This document shows, one piece after another, positions 51,392 to 58,556 of a stretch of 64,000 bases of DNA. The stretch comes from Paracoccaceae bacterium (lineage in GTDB: Bacteria; Pseudomonadota; Alphaproteobacteria; Rhodobacterales; Rhodobacteraceae). Positions within the stretch are counted from its first letter, which is position 1; every line of letters starts with the position of its first letter. The translations under genes were made by a program, and so were the position numbers. The notes under the pieces are model-generated. The model was not told where the DNA came from, made no database searches, and saw only the letters and a list, made by a program, of their open reading frames with translations. The stretch spans positions 62,001 to 126,000 of the forward strand of contig JANSYL010000004.1 of the NCBI GenBank assembly GCA_024742455.1, read 5' to 3'.

Positions 51392-51958
51392 ATGATCGGG
51401 CATAATGGCGGGCCGTCCATCGAGGCGGGATACGGTTTTCGCAAACACGCCTGGGGCAAGGCACGGGAGGCGTTGCTGCCGAAGCTGCCGATCGAGATCG
51501 TCCGGGTGCGCGTGGCGCGGGCGCATCGGCTGGGGCTGCCCTACCGGACCTATGCCGGTATCCGCGCAGCGACGGGGCGGGACGTTGTGGCGTTCCTGTT
51601 TTCCGGCAACGCGCTGGAATTGACGGCGCGCCGGATCGAGATGCCCGCGCAGGTGGCGGCGCGACTGGTCGGACTGCACGGTGCGGCGGCCCGTCTTGGC
51701 GCCGTCTATGCACCGCTGGACCCAGGGGCCGTGCAGGCGGTCAATTCCGGCGCGCTGGATGCCGCGCACCGGGCCCCGGGGTTTGCCGCGCCATGGGCCG
51801 AGCTGCGGTCGGACGTGAAGGCGATGCTGGCCGACGCGGCGCTGCCCGCGGACGGGGTGGTCCTGGTCGCCGCCACGACGGTGGAACGGGAATGGACCGA
51901 GGCGGCGCAGCTGGCCGGAACCATCCGGGCCGCGCAGTTTTTCGCCCCGCCCGCCTGA
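51392..51958 (+). CDS. Unknown protein of 188 residues within riboflavin cluster
   Basis: I recognise no domain. The soluble protein starts MIGHNGGPSIEAGYGFRKHAW and has a region with a metal-free, helix-rich look (VAARLVGLHGAAARLGAVYAPLDPG). Homologous short proteins with MIGHNGGP are, to my knowledge, common in Rhodobacterales, often in rib clusters. It lies between ribE and ribB on the same strand, with the repeat copy R7 immediately before it, and could be a regulatory or auxiliary protein. No signal peptide or membrane segment. Confidence 0.72.
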   Translation: MIGHNGGPSIEAGYGFRKHAWGKAREALLPKLPIEIVRVRVARAHRLGLPYRTYAGIRAATGRDVVAFLFSGNALELTARRIEMPAQVAARLVGLHGAAARLGAVYAPLDPGAVQAVNSGALDAAHRAPGFAAPWAELRSDVKAMLADAALPADGVVLVAATTVEREWTEAAQLAGTIRAAQFFAPPA

Positions 51959-52043
51959 GCGGAAGGCCCCTGTGCGGACCCGCCCACTGGCACGGGGGGC
52001 GGGCTTGGTCTATCTGGCGCGCAAGACAGGCGAAGGACGCGGC

Positions 52044-53174
52044 ATGACGCAGCAATTCGAAACACCGGGCCCGGTGGAACGCGACTGGTCCGAGGCGATA
52101 TCTCCGGTCGAGGAGATCATCGAGGATGCCCGCAATGGCCGGATGTTCGTGCTGGTCGACCATGAAGACCGCGAGAACGAGGGCGACCTTGTGATCCCCG
52201 CCCAGATGGCCACGCCCGAGGCGATCAATTTCATGGCCACCCATGGGCGCGGGCTGATCTGCCTGTCGCTGACGGGGGAACGGGTGGATGCGCTGGGCCT
52301 GTCCCTGATGGCCTCGCAGAACTCGTCGCGCCACGAGACGGCCTTCACCGTGTCGATCGAGGCGCGCGAGGGGGTCAGCACGGGGATTTCCGCCCATGAC
52401 CGGGCGCGCACCATCGCGGTGGCGATCGACGCGGGCAAGACCGCGGCCGATATCGCCACGCCGGGCCATGTCTTTCCCCTGCGGGCCCGCGACGGTGGCG
52501 TGCTGGTGCGCGCGGGCCATACCGAGGCGGCGGTCGATATCGCGCGGCTGGCAGGGCTGAACCCCTCGGGCGTGATCTGCGAGATCATGAAGGAGGACGG
52601 GTCGATGGCGCGCCTGCCCGACCTCATTGCCTTCGCACAGCTTCACAATCTCAAGATCGGCACGATCAGCGACCTGATCTCCTATCGCCGCCGCCATGAC
52701 AACCTGGTGCGGATGCGCGAGGAGACGCCCATCACCAGCATCCATGGCGGCGACTGGGTGATGCGGATCTACACCGATGAAACCCAAGGGGCCGAACATA
52801 TCGTTCTGATCAAGGGCGATATCACCACGCCCGAGCCGGTGCTGGTCAGGATGCACGCGATGGACCCCCTGACCGACGTGGTGGGTGCGGGGGCACCGGA
52901 ACGCACCGGCGAATTCGGCGCCGCGATGGAGGTGATCGCCCGGGAAGGACGCGGCGTGCTGGTGCTGTTGCGCGACCTGACCATGAAGCTGGCGCTGGGC
53001 GATGAGGTGTCCCCCCAGACGCTGCGCCAGTACGGGCTGGGTGCGCAGATCCTGTCATCGCTGGGGCTGAGCGACCTGGTGCTGCTTACCAATTCCCCCA
53101 AACCCCGGGTGGTCGGGCTGGAGGCCTATGGCCTGTCCATACTCGGCACCCGCAAGATCACGGAGGGGGCGTGA
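52044..53174 (+). CDS. ribB: 3,4-dihydroxy-2-butanone-4-phosphate synthase with degenerate GTP cyclohydrolase II domain
   Basis: The N-terminal half (about 20-225) is an intact DHBP synthase: DHEDRENEGDLVIPAQ (metal and acid motif) and RAGHTEAAVDIARLAG. The C-terminal half (about 235-376) has the GTP cyclohydrolase II fold (LVRMHAMDPLTDVVGAG) but contains none of the zinc cysteines that the family has at this place (normally HSECLTGD...RCDCG), so it should not hydrolyse GTP. This type is known as RibBX-like. GAAGGA lies before the ATG at 52044. The stop overlaps ribH (TGATG). Confidence 0.93.
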   Translation: MTQQFETPGPVERDWSEAISPVEEIIEDARNGRMFVLVDHEDRENEGDLVIPAQMATPEAINFMATHGRGLICLSLTGERVDALGLSLMASQNSSRHETAFTVSIEAREGVSTGISAHDRARTIAVAIDAGKTAADIATPGHVFPLRARDGGVLVRAGHTEAAVDIARLAGLNPSGVICEIMKEDGSMARLPDLIAFAQLHNLKIGTISDLISYRRRHDNLVRMREETPITSIHGGDWVMRIYTDETQGAEHIVLIKGDITTPEPVLVRMHAMDPLTDVVGAGAPERTGEFGAAMEVIAREGRGVLVLLRDLTMKLALGDEVSPQTLRQYGLGAQILSSLGLSDLVLLTNSPKPRVVGLEAYGLSILGTRKITEGA

Positions 53175-53722
53175 TGGCAGGCGCATCCCATTACGCATTG
53201 CCGCGTCCGAGCTTCGACAAGCCGGTCAGGCTGGCCATCGTCGTGGCGCCCTATTACCGCGACATCGCCGATAACCTGATCGCCGGGGCGAAGGCCGAGA
53301 TCGAGGCGGCGGGCGGCACCCATGAGGTGATAGAGGTTCCCGGCGCGCTGGAGGTGCCCACCGCGATCCGCATCGCCTACCGGCAATCGAATTTCGACGG
53401 GTTCGTGGCGCTTGGCTGCGTGATCCGGGGCGAAACCACGCATTACGACACGGTCTGCAATGACAGTTCGCGCGCGATCCAGCTGTTGGGGCTGGAAGGC
53501 GCCTGTATCGGCAATGGCATCCTGACAGTGGAATCCTATGATCAGGCGGCCGTGCGTGCCGACCCGCAGGGCCAGAACAAGGGCGGCGGCGCGGCAGCGG
53601 CGGCGCTGCACCTGATCGCGCTGACGCGGCGGTTTTCCGGGCCAAAGGGCGGCATCGGGTTCAAGCCACGCGCCGAACGGATCGAGGTCGCGGACGGTAC
53701 GGACGGGACGGGCACGGCATGA
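53174..53722 (+). CDS. ribH: 6,7-dimethyl-8-ribityllumazine synthase RibH
   Basis: Condensation step before riboflavin synthase; forms a capsid-like or pentameric assembly. The 182-residue chain shows VAPYYRDIADNLIAGA, EVPGALEVPTAIRIAYR, ALGCVIRGETTHYDTVCND (active-site His in the GETTHYD motif) and the C-terminal NKGGGAAAAAL. The tail after residue 160 (KPRAERIEVADGTDGTGTA) extends beyond the usual end. The start at 53174 overlaps the ribB stop, and its stop overlaps nusB by ATGA. Confidence 0.96.
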   Translation: MAGASHYALPRPSFDKPVRLAIVVAPYYRDIADNLIAGAKAEIEAAGGTHEVIEVPGALEVPTAIRIAYRQSNFDGFVALGCVIRGETTHYDTVCNDSSRAIQLLGLEGACIGNGILTVESYDQAAVRADPQGQNKGGGAAAAALHLIALTRRFSGPKGGIGFKPRAERIEVADGTDGTGTA

Positions 53723-54210
53723 GCGAGACGAAACCGGCAGGGCCAAGCCGCGAGGCGAAAAAGCAGATGAAATCGGCGGCGCGGCTTTACGCGGTGCAGG
53801 CGCTTTTTCAGATGGAGCATTCGGGCCAGTCTCTGGATGCCGTGCAGGCGGAATTCGAAAACCATCGCTTTGGGGCCGTCTATGACGGCGATGAAATGGC
53901 CGAGGGCGATGTTGAAACGTTCCGCGCGCTGCTCGAGGGCGCGTTGGCGCGGCAGGCACGGATCGACCAGTTGACCGATGCCGCACTCAAGGAAACCTGG
54001 CCCATCGACCGGATCGACCCGACGCTGCGCGCGCTGTTTCGCGCGGCGGGCGCCGAACTGGTGACCGGCGACACACCGCCCAAGGTCGTCATCACCGAAT
54101 TCGTCGATGTTGCCCGGGCGTTCTTTCCGGAAGGGCGTGAGCCGAAATTCGTCAATGCCGTGCTCGACCACATGGCGCGCGCGGCGCAGCCGCAGGCCTT
54201 CGGCGGATGA
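53719..54210 (+). CDS. nusB: Transcription antitermination protein NusB
   Basis: RNA-binding partner of NusE (S10) in antitermination of rRNA operons. The 163-residue all-helical chain has the family pattern ARLYAVQALFQMEHSGQSLDAV at the N terminus and EFVDVARAFFPEGREPKFVNAVLDHMA near the C terminus. The N-terminal 12 residues (SETKPAGPSREAKKQ) are an extension common in alphaproteobacteria. It overlaps ribH and the next gene by ATGA each, so the transcript continues into the GFA-like gene. Confidence 0.94.
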   Translation: MSETKPAGPSREAKKQMKSAARLYAVQALFQMEHSGQSLDAVQAEFENHRFGAVYDGDEMAEGDVETFRALLEGALARQARIDQLTDAALKETWPIDRIDPTLRALFRAAGAELVTGDTPPKVVITEFVDVARAFFPEGREPKFVNAVLDHMARAAQPQAFGG

Positions 54211-54608
54211 ACGGGCCGGTCACCGGCGGCTGCCTCTGCGGCGCGGTGCGGGTGACGGCAACAGGCGCGCCCGACCGGGTCTGCCTTTGCCATTGCATGG
54301 ATTGCCGCAAACACCATGGCGCGCTGTTTTACGCGGCGGCGATCTATGCCCCCCATCAGCTGCGCATCGAAGGCGAGACACGGGACTACAAGGGCCGGCA
54401 TTTCTGCCCGGTCTGCGGATCATCGGTCTATGCGGTCAGCGGGGACGAGGTGGAGGTGCATCTGGGCACGCTCGACCGGCCCGACATGATCCGCCCGACC
54501 TATGAGGTCTGGACCTGTCGGCGGGAAAGCTGGCTGCCGCCGTTTCCCGGCCTTCCCGGCTATCCCGGGGATCGGCCCGGGGATCGGCCCGGGGATCTTC
54601 CCGGCTAA
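54207..54608 (+). CDS. GFA family (glutathione-dependent formaldehyde-activating-like) zinc protein
   Basis: A 133-residue Mss4-like zinc protein of the GFA/CENP-V family. Cysteine motifs are GGCLCGAV (first pair), CLCHCMDCRKHHG and FCPVCGSSVY. True GFA activity (adding formaldehyde to glutathione) is doubtful for the family in general. The C-terminal end is extended by a short repeat G-D-R-P-G-D-R-P-G-D-L-P, encoded by a 12-base tandem repeat (CCCGGGGATCGG type), which looks like recent slippage. It overlaps nusB by ATGA and is followed by the convergent DUF1289-fusion gene 7 bases away. Confidence 0.88.
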   Translation: MNGPVTGGCLCGAVRVTATGAPDRVCLCHCMDCRKHHGALFYAAAIYAPHQLRIEGETRDYKGRHFCPVCGSSVYAVSGDEVEVHLGTLDRPDMIRPTYEVWTCRRESWLPPFPGLPGYPGDRPGDRPGDLPG

Positions 54609-54615
54609 CGCTGCC

Positions 54616-55530
54616 TCAGCCCGCCCCGTATCGGCCCGCCCCGTAGAAGATCGCGCCCGGCAGATAGGCGCGCGGCAGGTCCATGCCGGGCGGCATCGCC
54701 TGGCCCGTGGCCAGGTGGTCGGGCAACAGATGCGTATGCGGCCCGGCGGGTGAGACGCCGCCGGGAGGCGGGATGCGCGTGTCGACCTCAATCCGGCCCA
54801 GGGCGGTTTCGATGACGCGGGTGGGGCTTTCGGTGACCAGCGCCGCACCGATGCGGGGCAGGCTTTCGATCAGTGGCAGACCCTCGGCGGCGCGCACCGA
54901 CGCAAGGGCTGCACCGTCGCGCAGGCGCACGCAGAACCGCGCCCCGGACCGGTCGACGCCAAGATCCACCAGCATCGCGTCCCGATCTGCCGGGTCGATC
55001 GCGTTCGTGTCGGGGCCGCACAGGGTCAGGCCCGGGTGCCGCTCCGGGCGGCCGGCATCGCGCTTCACCGCAAGGATCAGGCGTTCCCCGGCGTCCTGCC
55101 CCGCCAGTTCCAGCGCGCGGACACGGTCACCGAACGCCATCCGCAGTCGTGCGCCCGACGTCCGGGCGATCAGGGTGTCGCCACTGGTTTCGATATCGAC
55201 GCGTGCGCCGGGGGCGGCGGTGAATTCCGCGACCGCCCCCGGAACCCCCATCACCCAGGTGCCCGGTCCCGCCTGCAGACGCGCGGCCGCCTCGTCCCGG
55301 ATTTGCAGCCTGTCCCATGGCCGGCGCCGCACGGTGACACCAAGCTGGTCGAACCGGGCAGGCAATGCGGCCCAGATCGCGCCGCGCGCGGCGCCGGTCG
55401 CATCGCGCCAGGTGGCGATTTCATCGCCGGTGCGCGCGCAGCCAAGGCAGTACCCGGTGGCCGCATCCAGCTTGCACAGACCGATACAGGGGCTGGTGAT
55501 GGCGGGCGCGACGGGGGCGGGGGTGTTCAT
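54616..55530 (-). CDS. DUF1289 domain fused to a roughly 240-residue unknown domain
   Basis: A 304-residue protein. Residues about 10-60 form the DUF1289 cysteine motif (SPCIGLCKLDAATGYCLGCARTGDEI), usually a small stand-alone protein; the four cysteines suggest a metal site. The rest has no family I can name: a beta-rich middle and a conserved-looking end with GPHTHLLPDHLATG, LPRAYLPGAIFYGAG. It starts at ATG 55530, overlapping the stop of the BtuF-like gene (ATGA), and is the third gene behind a cobalamin riboswitch, so a role in cobalamin or cobalt metabolism is likely. No signal peptide. Confidence 0.82.
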   Translation of the reverse strand: MNTPAPVAPAITSPCIGLCKLDAATGYCLGCARTGDEIATWRDATGAARGAIWAALPARFDQLGVTVRRRPWDRLQIRDEAAARLQAGPGTWVMGVPGAVAEFTAAPGARVDIETSGDTLIARTSGARLRMAFGDRVRALELAGQDAGERLILAVKRDAGRPERHPGLTLCGPDTNAIDPADRDAMLVDLGVDRSGARFCVRLRDGAALASVRAAEGLPLIESLPRIGAALVTESPTRVIETALGRIEVDTRIPPPGGVSPAGPHTHLLPDHLATGQAMPPGMDLPRAYLPGAIFYGAGRYGAG

Positions 55531-56360
55531 CTGGGGGGCTCCGGGACATGGGTCTGGTGGGGGACGTGACCGGGAACTTGCCCGGGGGCGAGCGCGGCGC
55601 GGATCGCGTCCAGCCCGTCGGTCAGGGCGGCGGGGCCGGGTTGCAGGATGAGCGGGGATTTGATCTCGGTGATCCGGCCCGCCGCGACGGCAGGGATCGC
55701 GGACCACCCGGGGCGCGCCGCGATCCGTTCGGGCCGGACCTTCTTGCCGCACCAGGAGGCAAGGATCACCTCGGGCGCGGCGGCGATCACATCCGCGGAC
55801 GCCACGATCCGGCCCTGCGCATCCGGCGCGCGGGCGCGGTCGGCGAACACGTCCCGCCCGCCCGCGATCGCGATCAGCTCGGACACCCAATGGATGCCGC
55901 AGATCATCGGGTCGTCCCATTCCTCGAAATAGACGCGGGCGCGCGGGTCACGCGCCGACGCCTCTGCCACCGCATCGAGGCGGCGTTCATAGCCCGCCGC
56001 CAGCGTCTCGGCCCGCGCCGCTTGCCCGACCGTCGCGCCCAGGTGCCGGATCATCGCCAGAATCCCGGCCACATCGCGCTGGTTATAGGCCGTCACCATC
56101 ACCCCGGCGCGGATCAGCGCCTCGGCGATCTCGGCCTGAAGGTCGGAAAAGGTCAGCACCAGGTCCGGCTTCAACGCCAGGATTTTCGGAATATCGGCCG
56201 AGGTGAAGGCCGAGACGCGCGGCTTGTCCCGCCGCACCTGCGGCGGGCGCACCGCATAGCCCGAAACGCCCACGATGCGGTCGGCCTCACCCAGCAGGTA
56301 AAGCGTCTCGACCGTTTCCTCGGTCAGGCAGACGATGCGGTCGGGCGGAAAACGCCGCAT
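55527..56360 (-). CDS. BtuF-like cobalamin-binding protein without signal peptide
   Basis: A 277-residue member of the BtuF/FecB periplasmic-binding fold. It shows RIVCLTEETVETLYLLGEADRIVGVSGYAV, KILALKPDLVLTFSDLQAEIAEALIRAGV and the C-terminal lobe with RIVASADVIAAAPEVILASWCGKK. Unlike classical BtuF, the visible N terminus MRRFPPDRIVCLTEE has no signal peptide, and no permease or ATPase is adjacent, so it may act in the cytosol as a cobalamin-binding protein. The riboswitch upstream supports B12 as ligand. It starts 5 bases after the 100-residue unknown gene and overlaps the DUF1289 gene by ATGA. Confidence 0.88.
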   Translation of the reverse strand: MRRFPPDRIVCLTEETVETLYLLGEADRIVGVSGYAVRPPQVRRDKPRVSAFTSADIPKILALKPDLVLTFSDLQAEIAEALIRAGVMVTAYNQRDVAGILAMIRHLGATVGQAARAETLAAGYERRLDAVAEASARDPRARVYFEEWDDPMICGIHWVSELIAIAGGRDVFADRARAPDAQGRIVASADVIAAAPEVILASWCGKKVRPERIAARPGWSAIPAVAAGRITEIKSPLILQPGPAALTDGLDAIRAALAPGQVPGHVPHQTHVPEPPR

Positions 56361-56364
56361 CCGG

Positions 56365-56667
56365 TCAGTGTGCCGCGCGGCGCGCCTGCGCCCCGCCCCG
56401 GCGTTGCCGCCATTGCACCGACAGGGCCACCGGTGTCACAGGCGCCATGGTCGAGGCCACCAGAAGGTCGCAGAAAACCGCGATGGCAGGCGACCGGTGG
56501 CGGAACGGCAGCGCCTGTTCATAGGCTGCCATTGCCGCCTGCGGATAGCCCAGATCGCCCGGCAGCGCGCCCAGCCACTGCAGGTAGCCGAGCGCGGCCA
56601 GTTCCTGCGCCCTCCCGTCGGAAATCGGGCCTATGTCGAGTTGTGTGATCGTAAGGTCGAGTAGCAT
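56365..56667 (-). CDS. Unknown 100-residue protein, first in B12-riboswitch unit
   Basis: I do not recognise a family. The predicted protein begins MLLDLTITQLDIGPISDGRA and has an amphipathic helical middle (AQELAALGYLQWLGALPGD), with possible hydrophobic stretch AIAVFCDLLVASTMAPVTPV and an Arg-rich tail. GGAGGG precedes the ATG at 56667 by 4 bases. It is the first open frame after the cobalamin riboswitch and joins the BtuF-like gene with a 4-base gap, which supports its reality. An in-frame extension upstream and a 34-codon frame starting at ATG 56735-56733 (with GGAGAG before it) are alternatives for what the leader encodes. Confidence 0.6.
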   Translation of the reverse strand: MLLDLTITQLDIGPISDGRAQELAALGYLQWLGALPGDLGYPQAAMAAYEQALPFRHRSPAIAVFCDLLVASTMAPVTPVALSVQWRQRRGGAQARRAAH

Positions 56668-56803
56668 CGCGCCCTCCGCGCAAAGGGGCGGGTCTGCGCG
56701 GGACAGGGCGAACGTGTGGGGCCGGTCAGGTCCATCTCGGTCTCTCCATCCTCGGGGCACCCCGCCCGGGTTCGGGTGACTGCGGCGCGGATCGCGCCGG
56801 AGA

Positions 56804-56943
56804 TGGCAGGTCTCCTGACTTGCGGGTCGACGCTTTCCCGAACCTTCCCGGACGTCTGTCCAGTGGTCAAAACCGGGGTCGCTCACCGCTTACAGTTGCG
56901 GGGGCAGTCGCGGAATTTCACCGCGTTCCCTATTAGCCGACTC
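56804..56943 (-). promoter_or_regulatory. Cobalamin riboswitch
   Basis: On the minus strand the region contains the conserved cobalamin element: the core GACTGCCCCCGCAACTG (opposite 56892-56908), the B12-box-like ACCACTGG (opposite 56861-56868), a GGGAAGG segment and CAGGAGACCTGCC at the 3' end (56804-56816). It precedes the three-gene minus-strand unit 56667-54616, so adenosylcobalamin or a related form should turn it off. About 136 bases lie between the element and the 100-residue gene. Confidence 0.9.
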
Positions 56944-56945
56944 AT

Positions 56946-57198
56946 CGCCTGAGCCGGACACCATCAATCATGACGGTGCCATGTCGCCGTGCGCCTGTCC
57001 ATCTCCGCGCCGACCCACGCGCCGATGTCGCTGGTCCCCGTGCCGGGCCGGGCCAGCATGAAACCGCCGCGAAATTGGGCAATCGCGCCGTTTCGGCGGG
57101 ATTCGGCCGCCTGCGACGGCACGCCCCGGGAATTTCCATTGATCCCCGCGCCCGAAACCATACCCTTAACGATAACAGCGAGAGATGGGAGCCACGAC
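56946..57198. other. 253-base region between riboswitch and small membrane protein gene
   Basis: Divergent promoter region for the riboswitch unit (minus) and the small membrane protein gene (plus). A 65-codon minus-strand frame (56964-57161, ending DRRTATWHRHD) has rather high third-position GC, but without a clear ribosome binding site. I see no other gene. Confidence 0.3.
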
Positions 57199-57501
57199 AT
57201 GCCTGACCATATCAAGTTCATTCTTCGCCACGCCGCCTGGGGCTTCGTGATTGCGCTGGCCTTCGTGGCCATGCTGCTCGGCTTCAACGTGGCCAATCTC
57301 TGGCATCTCGTGACCCACACCGCCGAGGGTCCGATCGCGGTCGCCATGCTGGTGGTGTTCTGCACGATCACCTTCGGTTCGGCGCAGATCGGCTACAAGA
57401 TCATGACGCTCGGCGACGAGGATGACGATCACGGCGGCAAGCGCGACGCGATCCCGTCCGACGCGCAGCTGATCCCGCTTCGGGTTCGCCACGACCGCTG
57501 A
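57199..57501 (+). CDS. Small two-segment membrane protein
   Basis: A 100-residue protein with two membrane segments (about 12-33, WGFVIALAFVAMLLGFNVAN, and about 43-64, GPIAVAMLVVFCTITFGSAQ) and an acidic cytosolic tail (TLGDEDDDHGGKRDAIPSD). I do not recognise a named family; similar small inner-membrane proteins are common in alphaproteobacteria. GGGAG lies 9 bases before the ATG at 57199. A good terminator follows at 57524-57553. It lies just upstream of the putative 6S RNA. Confidence 0.75.
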   Translation: MPDHIKFILRHAAWGFVIALAFVAMLLGFNVANLWHLVTHTAEGPIAVAMLVVFCTITFGSAQIGYKIMTLGDEDDDHGGKRDAIPSDAQLIPLRVRHDR

Positions 57502-57523
57502 ACCGGAACACCGTTCAAAGCAA

Positions 57524-57553
57524 AACGTGCCTCCCCTTGGGGGCGCGTTTTTT
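57524..57553 (+). terminator. Terminator after small membrane protein gene
   Basis: AACGTGCCTCC (57524-57534) pairs with GGGGGCGCGTT (57539-57549), with two G-U pairs and a 4-base loop, and is followed by TTTT. It ends the 57199 gene 22 bases after its stop and just before the putative 6S RNA. Confidence 0.8.
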
Positions 57554-57562
57554 CATGGCAAC

Positions 57563-57715
57563 AGATGTCCTGGGTGGCGGGACCACGGCAACCGTGGAGG
57601 CGTCAATTCCCGAGGACCTGTATATACAGGTGGGCGCCAGGTAACCGGACCACGGCCCGGTCAGAGCCAGCTCCCTCGGAAATGCTTAAGGCCACCGGAA
57701 TTTTGCCACAGGCAC
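57563..57715 (+). ncRNA. ssrS: Probable 6S RNA (ssrS)
   Basis: About 150 bases without a gene but with 6S-like features. A 3' strand of a central bubble reads CTCCCTCGGAAATGCTTAAG (57671-57690), resembling the 6S bubble. CCGAGG (57610-57615) pairs with CCTCGG (57674-57679) beyond the bubble, CCACGG-CAA-CCGTGG (57583-57597) is a small hairpin in the 5' strand, and GGTGGC (57573-57578) pairs with GCCACC (57691-57696) near the ends. The terminal part has a perfect ACCTGTATATACAGGT hairpin (57616-57631). 6S RNA mimics an open promoter and binds the sigma70 holoenzyme. Ends are approximate. Confidence 0.6.
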
Positions 57716-57792
57716 GTGAAGCGCAGTGCCCGCCAACAGCCAACCTAGGCGGCGCATCCCGGCCCGACAAGGGCCCGTGCGCAATTGCAAGT

Positions 57793-57807
57793 GTTCGGCA
57801 AATGTTC
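57793..57807 (+). promoter_or_regulatory. LexA (SOS) box upstream of mmcB
   Basis: GTTC-GGCAAAT-GTTC is an exact match to the alphaproteobacterial LexA box GTTC-N7-GTTC. It ends 12 bases before the mmcB start, which explains damage control of a DNA repair gene. Confidence 0.8.
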
Positions 57808-57819
57808 CAGTCTCGGGAA

Positions 57820-58269
57820 ATGGATATCACCGCCCCCGACCAGATGATGCCGGGCCAGCGTCTGGCGCGCGGCGTCTGCCGTCACCTGGCCGCGATGGGT
57901 TTTGCCACGCTGGAGGAATTCACCCCCGAACGCGGCAAGCGGCTGGACGTGCTGGCGCTTGGCCCGAAGGGTGAATTCTGGGTGATCGAGTGCAAATCCA
58001 GCCGCGCCGATTTCACCTCGGACGCGAAATGGACCGCATACCTCGATTGGGGCGACCGGTATTTCTGGGCCGTCGGCGCCGATTTCCCGGTCGAACTTCT
58101 GCCCGATGACACCGGGCTGATCCTGGCCGATGCCTATGATGCCGAGGTGGTGCGCCTGGGGCCCGAGGTGAAACTGGCGCCTGCCCGGCGCCGCGCGGTG
58201 ACGCAGCGGTTCGCCCGGATGGCGGCGCTCAGGCTTCAGGGCTGGCGCGACCCGGGCGCGGGCCTGTGA
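57820..58269 (+). CDS. mmcB: MmcB family DNA repair protein
   Basis: A 149-residue protein of the MmcB family, a putative nuclease-fold DNA repair factor linked to mitomycin C resistance and the SOS response in alphaproteobacteria. The fold shows QRLARGVCRHLAAMGFATLEEF, ERGKRLDVLALGPKGEFWVIECKSSRADF (the D-x(n)-E-x-K motif of PD-(D/E)xK nucleases) and WTAYLDWGDRYFWAV. The ATG at 57820 is preferred; an earlier in-frame ATG at 57802 lies inside the LexA box. It is followed by a bidirectional terminator and the convergent DUF6324 gene. Confidence 0.9.
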   Translation: MDITAPDQMMPGQRLARGVCRHLAAMGFATLEEFTPERGKRLDVLALGPKGEFWVIECKSSRADFTSDAKWTAYLDWGDRYFWAVGADFPVELLPDDTGLILADAYDAEVVRLGPEVKLAPARRRAVTQRFARMAALRLQGWRDPGAGL

Positions 58270-58272
58270 AAC

Positions 58273-58318
58273 GGCCAGGGCCTGCGCAGGCCTTGGCCCC
58301 GGATCCCGAAAACCGGGT
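58273..58318. terminator. Bidirectional terminator between mmcB and DUF6324 gene
   Basis: GGCCAGGGCCTGC (58273-58285) directly followed by GCAGGCCTTGGCC (58286-58298) forms a 13-bp inverted repeat with one wobble, then CCCGG...CCGGG (58299-58318) makes a second. The two convergent genes end on either side; there is no long T-run. Confidence 0.6.
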
Positions 58319-58322
58319 CTGA

Positions 58323-58517
58323 CTAACGCTTGCGCCCCATCTTGCGCGCAGCGGCGGCAGCGGCCTTAAGTTCCTCGGCGATATCTTCGGCTTCTTCGGG
58401 GTCGAAATCCATCGGCAGGTCGATGCCGTCACCCTCGATGAAGATCCGCACCATCCCGAGCGTGGTCGGCCCGATCTGCAGATTGGCGGTGACGTCGCTT
58501 TCGCTGTTGATGCCCAT
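58323..58517 (-). CDS. DUF6324 family small protein
   Basis: A 64-residue acidic protein: MGINSESDVTANLQIGPTTL is followed by GMVRIFIEGDGIDLPMDF and an acidic/alanine helix (DPEEAEDIAEELKAAAAAARK). I recall this as the DUF6324 family of Rhodobacterales; function unknown. AAAGGA precedes the ATG at 58517 by about 7 bases. It is convergent with mmcB and divergent from the GNAT gene 39 bases away. Confidence 0.8.
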   Translation of the reverse strand: MGINSESDVTANLQIGPTTLGMVRIFIEGDGIDLPMDFDPEEAEDIAEELKAAAAAARKMGRKR

Positions 58518-58556
58518 GGCGCATCCTTTCAAGACTGCAGGGGGAGGTAGACCGCG

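Noticed and set aside
54560-54605. CRISPR-like or other repeat array
   Set aside because: Only three 12-base units within a coding region; a local slippage repeat.
56964-57161. 65-codon minus-strand frame upstream of the riboswitch
   Set aside because: Third-position GC is suggestive but there is no clear ribosome binding site or family; left as a note on the gap rather than a gene.
57802-57819. Earlier ATG for mmcB
   Set aside because: The codon lies inside the LexA box and has no ribosome binding site; family members begin at the later Met.
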